A DNA stretch of 64,000 bases from Pedococcus bigeumensis (lineage in GTDB: Bacteria > Actinomycetota > Actinomycetes > Actinomycetales > Dermatophilaceae): the NCBI RefSeq assembly GCF_006438965.1, contig NZ_RCZM01000001.1:249097-313096 (forward strand). The letters are read 5' to 3'. A program made the position numbers and the translations under genes. Of the stretch, positions 42,990 through 52,062 are shown piece after piece (the first letter of the stretch is position 1; each line of letters begins with the position of its first letter). Under the pieces are notes generated by a model. It saw nothing but the letters and a program-made list of their open reading frames with translations. It ran no database searches and had not been told where the DNA came from.

Positions 42990-43655
42990 CTAGCTGTCGC
43001 GGCGGCCCTGGGCGCCCTGGTGGGCCGACGTGCGCAGCTCGTGCCACTGCAAGCCCACCTCCATGAGCAGCTCACGCAGCAGCGGGAGCGAGATGCCGAC
43101 CACGTTGCTCGGATCGCCCTCGATACCAATCACATAGGGGGCGCCGAGCCCGTCGAGGGTGAAGGCACCGGCCACGCGCAACGGCTCGCCGGTCTCGACG
43201 TAGGCCTCGATCTCGTCGTCGGTCAGCTTGGCGAAGTGCACCGTTGTTGATGCGGTCGCGCCGAGAGTCGCGCCGGTGCCGCCCTGGGCCTCGTCCCGCG
43301 TGTCGACGACCCAGTGGCCGGTGTGCAGGACGCCCGAGCGGCCACGCATCTGGCGCCACCGTGAGATCGCCTCGGCCGGGGACGAGGGCTTGCCGTGGAT
43401 CTCGCCGTCGAGGTCGAGGACCGAGTCGCAGCCCACGATGATCGCGTCGTCGATCTGGTCTGCGACGTCCTCGGCCTTGGCCCGGGCGAGTACGAGGGCG
43501 ACGTCCTCGGCGACCAGCTCGCCGTAGGTCTCCAGCGCCGCGGCGGTGACAGCCGTCTCGTCCACGTTGCTGACGACCACGCTGGGCTCCAGCCCGGCGG
43601 CGGCGAGCAGACGACGACGGGCGGGGGAGGCGGAGGCGAGTACGAGGGACGTCAC
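42990..43655 (-). CDS. maf: Maf-family nucleotide pyrophosphatase
   Basis: This 221-residue protein starts with LVLASASPARRRLL, the Maf signature, and has GCDSVLDLDG and YVIGIEGDPSNVVGISL. Maf proteins hydrolyse non-canonical or excess nucleoside triphosphates to monophosphates, and overexpression arrests division in Bacillus. In mycobacteria maf also lies beside accD5/accE5. TAACCT is 6 nt before GTG 43655. Confidence 0.92.
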   Translation of the reverse strand: MTSLVLASASPARRRLLAAAGLEPSVVVSNVDETAVTAAALETYGELVAEDVALVLARAKAEDVADQIDDAIIVGCDSVLDLDGEIHGKPSSPAEAISRWRQMRGRSGVLHTGHWVVDTRDEAQGGTGATLGATASTTVHFAKLTDDEIEAYVETGEPLRVAGAFTLDGLGAPYVIGIEGDPSNVVGISLPLLRELLMEVGLQWHELRTSAHQGAQGRRDS

Positions 43656-43661
43656 GAGGCG

Positions 43662-43667
43662 AGGTTA
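43662..43667 (-). promoter_or_regulatory. -10 box of maf (leaderless)
   Basis: TAACCT (minus strand) ends 6 nt before GTG 43655. Confidence 0.6.
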
Positions 43668-43719
43668 CCCACCCGCGGCAACCACGCGGCATACCCGGAC
43701 GTGGTCGGGCTGGACGGGC

Positions 43720-45615
43720 TCAGCCGAGCTGGTCGTCGACGAAGCACCAGCGCCAGGACTCACCGGGCTCGAAGCTGCGCATCACCGGGTGGTCGGTCTC
43801 GTGGAAGTGGGCCGTGGCGTGCTTCTGGGGCGAGGAGTCGCAGCAGCCTACGTGCCCGCAGTCCAGGCAGAGCCGCAGGTGCACCCAGGTCGTGCCGTCG
43901 CGCAGGCACTCCTGGCAACCGTGTGGACTGGTGGGGGCGACGAAGCGGTCGTGGTGGTCCGCGAGGTGCTGGCACTCGTCCTCAGACCGCTCCGGCGGCA
44001 GCAGCGGGTCCTCGCGCAGCTCGTCGGTGCGCTCCTCGATCCGGTCGAGCATCGACTCCTCGATGTCGAGCTGGGCGAAGACGTGGCCGAGCACCTCTTG
44101 GTCGACGGTGCCCGCGTCCCGGATCCGGAGCAGCTCGGCCCGTTCGGCCTCCAGCATGATGAGACGGACGCGGCGGTAGGTCGCGCTCGGCGTCTCTGCC
44201 GCGTCGACCCGTCCTTGACCCAGCCGTTCCCAGACGATGTTGGTGCGGTTCTCGGCGCGTCCGCGCAGCGTCTCGATGAGGTCGGCGTCGACGTCGTCGT
44301 GCTCCTCGAGTGCTTTGAGGCCGGCCGCGACCGACGACTGGAGGATGGTCGCCTCCTGGAGGGCGTCCTCGCGGGGGTCCGGCCCGCGCACGCCGAGCGT
44401 CTTCGCGAGCCAAGGGAGCGAAAGCCCTTGCAGGAGAAGCGTCGCCACCGTCACGGCCATGGCGGCCAGCACCAGGGTGGAGCGCTCGGGCGTGCCGGCC
44501 GGCAGGGCGAAGGCGGCGGCGAGCGTGACCACGCCGCGCATCCCTGCCCACGAGATGATTGCGGCGGCCTTCGGGTGGAACTTGCCCTCGCCCTCCATGA
44601 ACTTGTGCTGCACCCACTTGAACGGGAAAACCCAGATCGGCCGGATGATGATGACGGTCGCCAGGACGGCCAGGCAGGTCGCCACGATGGTGCCCCAGCC
44701 CGGGCCGGTGTTGTTCGCGTCGGAGACCAGGCGCCGCATCTGCAGGCCGAGCATGAGGAAGACGACGTTCTCGAGGATGAACTGGATCGTGGTCCAGTTG
44801 ATCCGCTCACTGACCCGCGACGACGCGTTCTGCACGATGGGTGACTTGTGACCGAGGAGCAGTCCTGCGACGACGACGGCGAGCACGCCTGAGCCATGGA
44901 ACCGCTCGGCCGGCAGATAGGCGAGGTAGGGGACGATGAACGAGATCGAGGTGTCGATGGCCGACTCGGTCACCTTGCGCCGCACGTACGCGATCACGAC
45001 CCCGACCAGCACCCCGAAACCCACGCCCAGCACGACGGCGCGCGTGAAGTCCAACACCACCGAACCCATCGTGACGTCCGAGGCGTGCTCGCCGGCCACC
45101 GCGGCGGCCAGGGGAAAGGCCGCGATGGCGGTGCGCAGCGACACCAGGGCGGTGGCGTCGTTGACCAGGGACTCGCCCTCCAGGATCGTGACGATCCGCC
45201 GCGGCAGGCCGATCCGCCGCGCCACGGCGGTGGCCGCGACGGCATCCGGTGGCGCGACGATCGCCCCGAGGGCGAAGGCCACCGCGAACGGCACCCCCAG
45301 AAGCCAGTAGGTGACCAGCCCGACGCCCGCGGCGGTGAACAGCACCAGTCCCACGGAGAGCCCGAGGATCGGTGCCCAGTTGGCGCGGAAGTCCACGAGC
45401 GACGTACGGATCGCCGCGGCATACAACAAGGGCGGGAGGAGTCCGACGAGGACGACTTCCGAGCTCAGCTCTGGCTCGGGGATGAACGGCACGTAACTGA
45501 CCGCCACCCCCACGACGAGTAGGACCAGGGGCGCGGCGACCCGCAACCGCCGGGCGAAACCCGCGACGAGGATGACGGTCCCGATGATGGCGACGATCGC
45601 GCCGGCTGTTCCCAC
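43720..45615 (-). CDS. Na+/H+ antiporter (CPA1/NhaP type) fused to a UBP-type zinc finger
   Basis: The first ~415 of 631 residues form a CPA1 antiporter with about 12 helices. The ion-binding ESLVND (LEGESLVNDATAL) and GMRGVVTLA motifs are present. A ~130-residue helical cytoplasmic linker follows (~420-545). The last ~75 residues are a ZnF-UBP: CQECLRDG, then LCLDCGHVGCCDSS, KHATAHFHETDHPV and WCFVDD. Such fingers bind ubiquitin C-termini in eukaryotes; the bacterial ligand is unknown. It exports Na+ against H+ and the finger may sense a peptide terminus or other cytosolic signal. No frameshift is seen. Confidence 0.9.
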   Translation of the reverse strand: MGTAGAIVAIIGTVILVAGFARRLRVAAPLVLLVVGVAVSYVPFIPEPELSSEVVLVGLLPPLLYAAAIRTSLVDFRANWAPILGLSVGLVLFTAAGVGLVTYWLLGVPFAVAFALGAIVAPPDAVAATAVARRIGLPRRIVTILEGESLVNDATALVSLRTAIAAFPLAAAVAGEHASDVTMGSVVLDFTRAVVLGVGFGVLVGVVIAYVRRKVTESAIDTSISFIVPYLAYLPAERFHGSGVLAVVVAGLLLGHKSPIVQNASSRVSERINWTTIQFILENVVFLMLGLQMRRLVSDANNTGPGWGTIVATCLAVLATVIIIRPIWVFPFKWVQHKFMEGEGKFHPKAAAIISWAGMRGVVTLAAAFALPAGTPERSTLVLAAMAVTVATLLLQGLSLPWLAKTLGVRGPDPREDALQEATILQSSVAAGLKALEEHDDVDADLIETLRGRAENRTNIVWERLGQGRVDAAETPSATYRRVRLIMLEAERAELLRIRDAGTVDQEVLGHVFAQLDIEESMLDRIEERTDELREDPLLPPERSEDECQHLADHHDRFVAPTSPHGCQECLRDGTTWVHLRLCLDCGHVGCCDSSPQKHATAHFHETDHPVMRSFEPGESWRWCFVDDQLG

Positions 45616-45643
45616 GCACCCATCCTTGCAGGCGCGCGGTCGG

Positions 45644-47383
45644 TCAGGTCAGCTCGCCCAGCACCGCCGCCCGCAGGGTGTCGAGGCCGACGCCGCCGAT
45701 GTCGAGTGCCCGCCGGTGGAAGTCCTTGAGCGAGAACGAGTCTCCCTCGCGCTCCTGTACCTGGTCACGCAGCTGCATCCAGAGCCGTTCACCGATCTTG
45801 TAGGACGGTGCCTGACCCGGCCAGCCGAGGTAGCGGTCGAGCTCGAACCGCAGCCACGCCTCACCCTGGTTCGCGTGGTCGGTGAGGTACTGCCAGGCCT
45901 TGTCGTAGGTCCACTCCCCGCCCCCGACCTCGGCCGGGGCGTCGAACCGGCCGTGCACCCCGATGTCGATGACGACGCGGGCGGCACGCAGCGACTGGCT
46001 GTCGAGCAGCCCCATCTTGTTGCCCGGGTCGTCCATGTAGCCGAGCTCGTCCATCAGCCGCTCGGCATACAGGGCCCAGCCCTCGCCGTGACCCGAGGTC
46101 CAGGCGAACATCCGGCGCCACTTGTTGAGCAGCTCGGAGCGGAACACCGTCTGGGCGACCTGGAGGTGATGCCCCGGCACGCCCTCGTGGTAGACGGTGG
46201 TGAGCTCCTTCCAGGTGCCGAACTCGGTGACGCCCTTGGGCACCGACCACCACATGCGGCCGGGACGGGAGAAGTCCTCGGACGGGCCGGTGTAGTAGAT
46301 GCCACCCGTCTGGGTCGGCGCGATCAGGCACTCGATGGTGCGCACCGGGTCTGGGATGTCGAAGTGCGTGCCGGCCAGGTTGGCGATGGCCTCGTCGGCG
46401 CGCTTCTGCATCCACGCCTTGAGCTCGTCGGTGCCGTGCAGCTGGTATGCCGGGTCGGCGTCGAGCGCGGCGATGGCCTCCTTGACCGTGCTGCCGGGCT
46501 TGATCTGCTCGGCGACCTGCTCCATCTCCGCGGTGATCCGCTCGACCTCCTGCTGGCCCCAGGCGTAGGTCTCGGCCAGGTCGACCGTGGCGCCCAGGAA
46601 GGAGCGCGACACCAGGGCGTAGCGCTCCTCGCCGCAGGCATCGGCCACGGGTGCATCGTCGAGCAGGTGGTCCTTCAGCCAGCGACCGAGCTGGGAGTAG
46701 GCGGCCGAGGCGCCCTCCGCAGCCGTCGCGAGCGCGTCCTTGGTCGACTCGGCCAGCTCGCCGGCTCCCGTGTCGTCACTGAGCCGGGCGCCTTCGACCA
46801 GGTGGGCGAAGTAGCCGTCGTCGGCCACGAGGTCGGCGCACTGCCGGATGCAGGCCTCGACCTGGCGCCGCGGCGCGATGTGGCCCTTGGCCGACGCGCT
46901 CAGGAGGCTCTCCTTCCACCCGGCGAGGGCGTCAGGCACGCGGGTGAGGCGCCGGCTGATCGCGCCCCAGTCCTCGTCGGTGGCGGTCGGCATCAGGTCG
47001 AAGCAGCCTCGGACCTCCTGCAACGGAGAGGCGATGACGTTGAGGGCCATCTCGTCGAGCCCGGCCCGGTAGGTCTCGTCGGCGAGGCCGAGCCGTTCCC
47101 GCATGGCGGCGAGGGTCACCCGGTCGATGTCGTCGACGGGGGTAGCCCCGTCGAGCAGCGCCAGCGTCTCAGCGCGCAGCTCCGCGTGGGCCTCGTGGCC
47201 GGCCGGGGAGAAGTCGTCCAGCTCCTCGTCGTGGCCGGCGATCCCGAGGTAGGTCGCGGTGATCGGGCTGAGGGCCACGAACTTCGCCAGGTAGTCGTCG
47301 GCGATCCGGTCGATGTCGGTGGCGGGGCGGGCCGCGGCAGTCGTCGTCGCGGAGGTCGTCTCAGGTGTCGTCTCAGTGCTCAC
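45644..47383 (-). CDS. DUF885 family protein, putative metallopeptidase-like
   Basis: Start GTG 47383 gives 579 residues; TACCTT lies 7 nt upstream. DUF885 features are TTVYHEGVPGHHLQV, a histidine-rich HExxH-like motif, then HGEGWALYAERLMDELG supplying a possible third ligand, and the C-terminal GQAPSYKIGERLW. No signal peptide is present. Peptidase activity is often assumed for the family but is not assured. It diverges from the MOSC gene; the 85-bp gap holds both -10 boxes. Confidence 0.85.
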   Translation of the reverse strand: MSTETTPETTSATTTAAARPATDIDRIADDYLAKFVALSPITATYLGIAGHDEELDDFSPAGHEAHAELRAETLALLDGATPVDDIDRVTLAAMRERLGLADETYRAGLDEMALNVIASPLQEVRGCFDLMPTATDEDWGAISRRLTRVPDALAGWKESLLSASAKGHIAPRRQVEACIRQCADLVADDGYFAHLVEGARLSDDTGAGELAESTKDALATAAEGASAAYSQLGRWLKDHLLDDAPVADACGEERYALVSRSFLGATVDLAETYAWGQQEVERITAEMEQVAEQIKPGSTVKEAIAALDADPAYQLHGTDELKAWMQKRADEAIANLAGTHFDIPDPVRTIECLIAPTQTGGIYYTGPSEDFSRPGRMWWSVPKGVTEFGTWKELTTVYHEGVPGHHLQVAQTVFRSELLNKWRRMFAWTSGHGEGWALYAERLMDELGYMDDPGNKMGLLDSQSLRAARVVIDIGVHGRFDAPAEVGGGEWTYDKAWQYLTDHANQGEAWLRFELDRYLGWPGQAPSYKIGERLWMQLRDQVQEREGDSFSLKDFHRRALDIGGVGLDTLRAAVLGELT

Positions 47384-47390
47384 GCGAGCG

Positions 47391-47396
47391 AAGGTA
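47391..47396 (-). promoter_or_regulatory. -10 box of the DUF885 gene (leaderless)
   Basis: TACCTT (minus strand) ends 7 nt before GTG 47383. Confidence 0.5.
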
Positions 47397-47456
47397 CCCC
47401 AGCGTCCTGACGCCGGCACCGCAATAAGCACCGCGATAAGTCGTTGCCGGCGTCCC

Positions 47457-47462
47457 TAGGCT
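47457..47462 (+). promoter_or_regulatory. -10 box of the MOSC gene (leaderless)
   Basis: TAGGCT ends 6 nt before ATG 47469. Confidence 0.6.
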
Positions 47463-47468
47463 GGTCCC

Positions 47469-48155
47469 ATGGCTGCACACCTCCTGTCGCTCAACGTCGG
47501 GCGTGCCGAACCCAGCACGGCGAAGAACGTCGGCGTCACCGGCATCGGGAAACGCCCGGTCGAGGCAGCCCACCTGCGGGCCCCCGGCCCCAAGCACGGC
47601 GGGCTGGGCAGCGGCGTCGAGGGTGACTTCCTCGGCGACACCAGGCACCACGGCGGCGACTACCAGGCGGTCTACGCGTTTGCGCGTGAGGAGCTCGACT
47701 GGTGGGCCGCGCAGCTCGGCCGCGAGCTCCCGCACGGCATGTTCGGGGAGAACCTCACGACCACCGGCCTCGACGTGGATGGTGCTCTCGTGGGCGAACG
47801 CTGGGCGGTCGGCGACGAGGTCCTTCTCGAGGTCTGCGGACCGCGGATCCCGTGCGCGACGTTCTCGGCCCGGATGGGTGAGCGGGGCTGGGTGAAGAGG
47901 TTCAGCGAAGTGGGACGCACCGGCGCCTACCTGTCGGTCGTGACGGGCGGGACGGTGCGGGCAGGGGATGCCATCGAGGTCGTGCACCGGCCGGACCACG
48001 ACATCACCGTGCCGGACACGTTCCGGGCGTTCATGGGTGACCTCGAGATCGCCGAACGGGTGCTGGCCGCCGGCTGCCTCGTCGAGGTGGAGGCTGCCGA
48101 GCTGCGCGAGACCGTTGCCCGTCGCCGCGCCACCACCGCCGAGCTCGACGCCTGA
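47469..48155 (+). CDS. MOSC-domain protein
   Basis: The 228-residue protein is of the YiiM-like MOSC type. It has GVEGDFLGDTRHHGGDYQAVYA, here split as GVEGDFLGD and RHHGGDYQAVYA, then HGMFGENLTTTG and the conserved cysteine in CGPRIPCATF. MOSC proteins bind molybdenum cofactor sulfur and some reduce N-hydroxylated compounds. The C-terminal ~50 residues are helical. The gene converges on accE with 3 bp between. Confidence 0.9.
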   Translation: MAAHLLSLNVGRAEPSTAKNVGVTGIGKRPVEAAHLRAPGPKHGGLGSGVEGDFLGDTRHHGGDYQAVYAFAREELDWWAAQLGRELPHGMFGENLTTTGLDVDGALVGERWAVGDEVLLEVCGPRIPCATFSARMGERGWVKRFSEVGRTGAYLSVVTGGTVRAGDAIEVVHRPDHDITVPDTFRAFMGDLEIAERVLAAGCLVEVEAAELRETVARRRATTAELDA

Positions 48156-48158
48156 GGG

Positions 48159-48383
48159 TCAGCCCCGCCAGGCGGACGCGCGCCAGGCGCCTCGTCCCGG
48201 CGCGAGCGGGCGGCGCACCGCACGCTCCCTGGAGGCCCACTGCGAGGTATGCCGCGGGGCCGGCGCAGACTCGCCGCCGGACGCCGCGGACAGCACCGCC
48301 AGCAGGGCCGCGACCTCCTCGGGGGTCGCGTCGCCGCGGACCAGCCGCAGCGGCGGCCGGTCGGGAGCCTCGTCTTCGGCCAT
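48159..48383 (-). CDS. accE5: Acyl-CoA carboxylase epsilon subunit
   Basis: The 74-residue protein has the layout of AccE: LRLVRGDATPEEVAALLAVL near the N-terminus, then a Ser/Gly/Ala linker, SQWASRERAVR and the terminal GAWRASAWRG. Epsilon subunits bind between AccA and AccD and stimulate activity. It lies 40 bp downstream of accD5, the standard actinobacterial order. An octamer copy sits inside the gene. Confidence 0.88.
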   Translation of the reverse strand: MAEDEAPDRPPLRLVRGDATPEEVAALLAVLSAASGGESAPAPRHTSQWASRERAVRRPLAPGRGAWRASAWRG

Positions 48384-48423
48384 CAGAGTGCCGGGCCCCG
48401 TGAGCTCTGAGCCTGCGAGGAGG

Positions 48424-50088
48424 TCATAGGGGAATGTTTCCGTGCTTCTTGGGCGGCAGGGTCTCGCGCTTGGAGCGCAGTGCCCGCAGCGCCTTGGTCA
48501 CGTTCATCCGGGTGTTGGACGGCGTGATGACGGTGTCGATGTAGCCGCGCTCGGCCGCGATGTAGGGGTTGGCGAGGGTGTCCTCGTACTCGGCGATGAA
48601 CCGGGCGCGGGTCTCGTCGACGTTCTCACCGGCTTCGGCCGCGGCTGCGAGCTGCTTGCGGTAGAGGATGTTGACCGCGCCCTGGGCACCCATCACCGCG
48701 ATCTGGGCGGTCGGCCACGCGAGGTTGATGTCGGCGCCGAGGTGCTTGGACCCCATCACGTCGTAGGCACCGCCGTACGCCTTGCGGGTGATCACGGTGA
48801 CGAGCGGGACGGTCGCCTCGGCATACGCGTAGATGAGCTTGGCGCCGCGGCGGATGATGCCGTCCCACTCCTGGTCGGTGCCGGGCAGGAATCCGGGGAC
48901 GTCGACGAAGGTCAGCACCGGCACGTTGAACGAGTCGCAGGTCCGCACGAACCGGGCAGCCTTCTCGGAGGCGTCGATGTCCAGCGTGCCGGCGAACTGC
49001 ATCGGCTGGTTGGCGACCACGCCCACCGAGCGCCCCTCGATCCGCCCGTAACCGACGATGAGGTTGGGCGCGAACAGCGGCTGCACCTCGAGGAACTCAC
49101 CGTCGTCGAGCACGTGCTCGACGACGACCTTCATGTCGTAGGGCTGGTTGGCGCTGTCCGGGATCAGGGTGTCGAGCTCGCGGTCCTCGTCGGTGACCTC
49201 CAGCGACGGCAGCTCGGCAGACTCGTCGGCGAACGACGGCGGCTCCTCGAGGTTGTTCGAGGGCAGGTAGGACAGCAGCGCCTTGACGTACTCGATGGCG
49301 TCTTCCTCGTCCGAGCCCATGTAGTGCGCGACGCCCGACTTGGTGTTGTGCGTCCGGGCTCCGCCGAGGTCCTCCATCGACACGTCCTCTCCGGTCACCG
49401 TCTTGATGACCTCGGGACCGGTGATGAACATGTGGGAGGTCTGGTCGACCATCACCGTGAAGTCGGTGACAGCAGGGGAGTAGACAGCCCCACCTGCGCA
49501 CGGCCCCATGATCAGCGAGATCTGGGGGATCACACCCGAGGCGTGCACGTTGCGGCGGAAGATCTCGCCGTAGAGCCCGAGCGAGACGACCCCTTCCTGG
49601 ATCCGGGCGCCACCGGAGTCGTTGAGCCCCACCACGGGACAGCCGACCTTCATCGCGAAGTCCATGACCTTGCAGATCTTCTCGCCGAAGACCTCGCCCA
49701 GCGAGCCGCCGAAGACGGTGAAGTCCTGCGCGAAGACCGCGACGGTGCGCCCGTCGACGGTGCCGTAGCCGGTGACCACCCCGTCACCGTACGGACGGTT
49801 GGCCTCCTGGCCGAAGGCGACCGAGCGGTGCCGGGCGTACTTGTCCATCTCGATGAACGAGCCCTCGTCGAGCAGCATCTCGAGGCGCTCGCGGGCGGTC
49901 TTCTTGCCCCGAGCGTGCTGCTTCTCGATGGCGCGCTCAGACCCGGCGTGGGCCACCTCGGCGACGCGGCGCTTGAGGTCGGCCAGCTTGCCGGCAGTGG
50001 AGTGGATGTCGATGCCCGAGTCGGGGTCGGGGACGTCGGTGCCGCCAACCGACAGCGGATCAGCGACGGAATCGGTGGTCTGCGCCAT
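48424..50088 (-). CDS. accD5: Acyl-CoA (propionyl/acetyl-CoA) carboxylase beta subunit
   Basis: This 554-residue carboxyltransferase has [46 protein letters not shown] and [19 protein letters not shown]. The pair of oxyanion-stabilising Gly-rich turns is intact. Sequence and position beside epsilon, birA and maf match mycobacterial AccD5, which carboxylates propionyl-CoA preferentially. ATG 50088 has TAGGCT 7 nt upstream; that -10 overlaps the -10 of birA on the other strand. Confidence 0.93.
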   Translation of the reverse strand: MAQTTDSVADPLSVGGTDVPDPDSGIDIHSTAGKLADLKRRVAEVAHAGSERAIEKQHARGKKTARERLEMLLDEGSFIEMDKYARHRSVAFGQEANRPYGDGVVTGYGTVDGRTVAVFAQDFTVFGGSLGEVFGEKICKVMDFAMKVGCPVVGLNDSGGARIQEGVVSLGLYGEIFRRNVHASGVIPQISLIMGPCAGGAVYSPAVTDFTVMVDQTSHMFITGPEVIKTVTGEDVSMEDLGGARTHNTKSGVAHYMGSDEEDAIEYVKALLSYLPSNNLEEPPSFADESAELPSLEVTDEDRELDTLIPDSANQPYDMKVVVEHVLDDGEFLEVQPLFAPNLIVGYGRIEGRSVGVVANQPMQFAGTLDIDASEKAARFVRTCDSFNVPVLTFVDVPGFLPGTDQEWDGIIRRGAKLIYAYAEATVPLVTVITRKAYGGAYDVMGSKHLGADINLAWPTAQIAVMGAQGAVNILYRKQLAAAAEAGENVDETRARFIAEYEDTLANPYIAAERGYIDTVITPSNTRMNVTKALRALRSKRETLPPKKHGNIPL

Positions 50089-50095
50089 GTCGGCG

Positions 50096-50105
50096 AGCCT
50101 AGCCT
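50096..50105. promoter_or_regulatory. Divergent leaderless promoter pair (accD5 / birA) sharing one TA step
   Basis: AGCCTAGCCT reads TAGCCT rightwards (50100-50105, 7 nt before ATG 50113) and TAGGCT leftwards (50101-50096, 7 nt before ATG 50088). Start codons are 24 bp apart. Carboxylase and its biotin ligase are thus tied to one melting site. Confidence 0.65.
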
Positions 50106-50112
50106 TGCCTCC

Positions 50113-50895
50113 ATGCGCGAATCGCTCGACCGTGAGGCATTGCACGAGGCGTTGGTCACGCCGGGTCAGCCGTGGACAGGAGTCGACGTCCACCCGGCAC
50201 TCGGCTCCACGAACCTCGAGGCGGCGCGCCTCGCGCAGCCGTGGCGGGTGGTGGTGACCGACCACCAGCAGGCCGGACGGGGTCGGCTGGGCCGAGCCTG
50301 GGACACCCCGGCCAACACCTCGGTCACGCTGTCCGTGCTGCTGCCTGCCCCCGACCAGGGTCGCGGCTGGCTGCCGCTGGCCACCGGTCTGGCGGTTCGC
50401 GACGCCCTCGCCGAGGTCGCCGACGTGGACAGCGGGCTCAAGTGGCCGAACGACGTGCTCCTGCCGTCGGACGGCGAGCGCAAGGTCTGCGGCATCCTCT
50501 GCGAGCTGCAGCCGGCGGGGATCGTGGTCGGGCTGGGCATCAACGTCGACCAGGACCGCGACGAGCTCCCGGTCGACACCGCCACCTCGCTGCGGCTGGC
50601 CGGTGCCCCCGACGTGAGCCGGGAGCGCCTCGTCGTGGCCGTCCTCACGCACCTGGCCCGCTGGCACGGTGACCTCAGCGGGGCGGGACCGGCGCGCGCA
50701 GGCCTCCACGCGGCATACCGGAAGGCGTGCCTGACGATCGGGCGCGACGTCGAGCTCCACGTGGCCGGCGGCGACGTGCGCCGCGCCCGGGCGGTCGGCA
50801 TCGACGACGAGGGCCGACTGGTGGTCAGCAGTGCGGGCAGCGAGTATGCCGTGGCCGCCGGCGACGTGGTCCACGTGCGGTCCGCCACTGGCTAG
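50113..50895 (+). CDS. birA: Biotin-[acetyl-CoA-carboxylase] ligase
   Basis: The 260-residue BirA attaches biotin to the carrier lysine of AccA3. It has [17 protein letters not shown] with the biotinyl-AMP loop, [17 protein letters not shown] and GLGINVDQ, plus a C-terminal SH3-like domain. No N-terminal DNA-binding domain is present, so unlike E. coli BirA it cannot act as the biotin repressor. The gene is divergent from accD5. Its TAG stop forms part of the next promoter. Confidence 0.93.
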   Translation: MRESLDREALHEALVTPGQPWTGVDVHPALGSTNLEAARLAQPWRVVVTDHQQAGRGRLGRAWDTPANTSVTLSVLLPAPDQGRGWLPLATGLAVRDALAEVADVDSGLKWPNDVLLPSDGERKVCGILCELQPAGIVVGLGINVDQDRDELPVDTATSLRLAGAPDVSRERLVVAVLTHLARWHGDLSGAGPARAGLHAAYRKACLTIGRDVELHVAGGDVRRARAVGIDDEGRLVVSSAGSEYAVAAGDVVHVRSATG

Positions 50896-50898
50896 GGT
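50893..50898 (+). promoter_or_regulatory. -10 box of the adenylate cyclase gene, formed by the birA stop codon
   Basis: TAGGGT begins with the birA TAG stop (50893-50895) and ends 6 nt before GTG 50905. Confidence 0.55.
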
Positions 50899-50904
50899 TG
50901 GAAC

Positions 50905-52062
50905 GTGAGCGAGGTTGGCCGGCACCGGGTGGTGCGCCCGGAGGACTTCGCGGCGCTACGCCCCGACGACCTCGAGGCCAGGCTGCTGGGCAAGCCGGCC
51001 ACCATGGCCCGACGGGACGTCTCCCGCGGCGCCGAGGTGTCGCTGCTGTCGGCCCGGAAGTTCTGGCACGCGCTGGGTTTCCCGAACGTCGAGGACGACG
51101 ACGCGATGTTCACCGAGGCCGACCAGATGGCCCTGATGGCGGTGGCGCGCCTTGTCCGCGAGCAGGAGCTCGACGAGACGACGGCGCTGGCGATGACCCG
51201 CGCGTTCGCCCGGACGACCGACCGGCTGGCCGTCTGGCAGACCCAGCTGATGGCCGAAGCGATGGCCGACCCCGAACAGGAGGCCGCGCTGGACGAGGCC
51301 GATGCGCGGGCCGTCCCCAACCTGGCCTCCGCCCAAGCTGCCGCGCGCAAGCTCACCGACATGGCCGACGAGCTCGAGCCGCTGCTGATCTACGCCTGGC
51401 GGCGCCACCTCACCGCCGCGATCTCGCGCATGCTCGCGGACGCCGACCCGCAGCAGTCGTCGCAGGGCGTGCGCCGGGTCGTGGGGTTCGCGGACCTGGT
51501 CAACTTCACGTCGCTGGTGCGCCGGATGACCGAGCGGCAACTGGCCGTGATGGTGCAGCGGTTCGAGGCGCTGGCGACCGACATCGTCACGGCGCACGGT
51601 GGACGGGTCATCAAGACCGTCGGCGACGAGATCCTGTTCGTCACCATCGACGCGGCGCCGGCGGCAGCGGTGGCGCTCGACCTGGTCGAGACGATGGCCG
51701 AGGACGACCTGCTGCCCGACGTGCGCGTCGGTATGGCAGTCGGACCCGTCCTGTCGCGGCTGGGTGACGTCTTCGGCACCACCGTCAACCGGGCCAGCCG
51801 GCTGACCAGCGTGGCCCCCGCCGGGGGCGTGCTCGTCGACGACGCGCTCGCCTCGGCACTCGCGGCCCTGTCCGGCTTCGAGACCACAGCCCTGCGCCGC
51901 CGCACCCTGCGCGGCATCGGGCCGGTCACCCCCAGCGAGCTGCGGCGCACCACCGGCGGTCGCAAGACATCAGCACAGGCGATCAGCACCAGAGCCGGTG
52001 CCATCCCTGCTGGCTCGACACCAGCTGGCTCGACGCCAGCTCCCCGAAAGGCCTCCTCATGA
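50905..52062 (+). CDS. Class III adenylate cyclase with Rv1264-type pH-sensing N-terminus
   Basis: This 385-residue cyclase converts ATP to cAMP. The N-terminal ~180 residues are helical, resembling the autoinhibitory pH-sensing domain of M. tuberculosis Rv1264. The catalytic domain (~188-320) has both metal aspartates (D197 in [10 protein letters not shown]241 in VGDEILF), adenine-specifying K237, D288, and transition-state N295 and R299 in TTVNRASRL, so it should be active. A short tail has AGSTP repeats. It overlaps the enoyl-CoA hydratase start (ATGA). Cytosolic, with no predicted membrane span. Confidence 0.88.
   Translation: MSEVGRHRVVRPEDFAALRPDDLEARLLGKPATMARRDVSRGAEVSLLSARKFWHALGFPNVEDDDAMFTEADQMALMAVARLVREQELDETTALAMTRAFARTTDRLAVWQTQLMAEAMADPEQEAALDEADARAVPNLASAQAAARKLTDMADELEPLLIYAWRRHLTAAISRMLADADPQQSSQGVRRVVGFADLVNFTSLVRRMTERQLAVMVQRFEALATDIVTAHGGRVIKTVGDEILFVTIDAAPAAAVALDLVETMAEDDLLPDVRVGMAVGPVLSRLGDVFGTTVNRASRLTSVAPAGGVLVDDALASALAALSGFETTALRRRTLRGIGPVTPSELRRTTGGRKTSAQAISTRAGAIPAGSTPAGSTPAPRKASS

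Noticed and set aside
48442-50112. Open frame upstream of birA that would extend it by over 500 residues
   Set aside because: It is antisense to accD5. The leaderless -10 and ATG 50113 give a standard-length biotin ligase.
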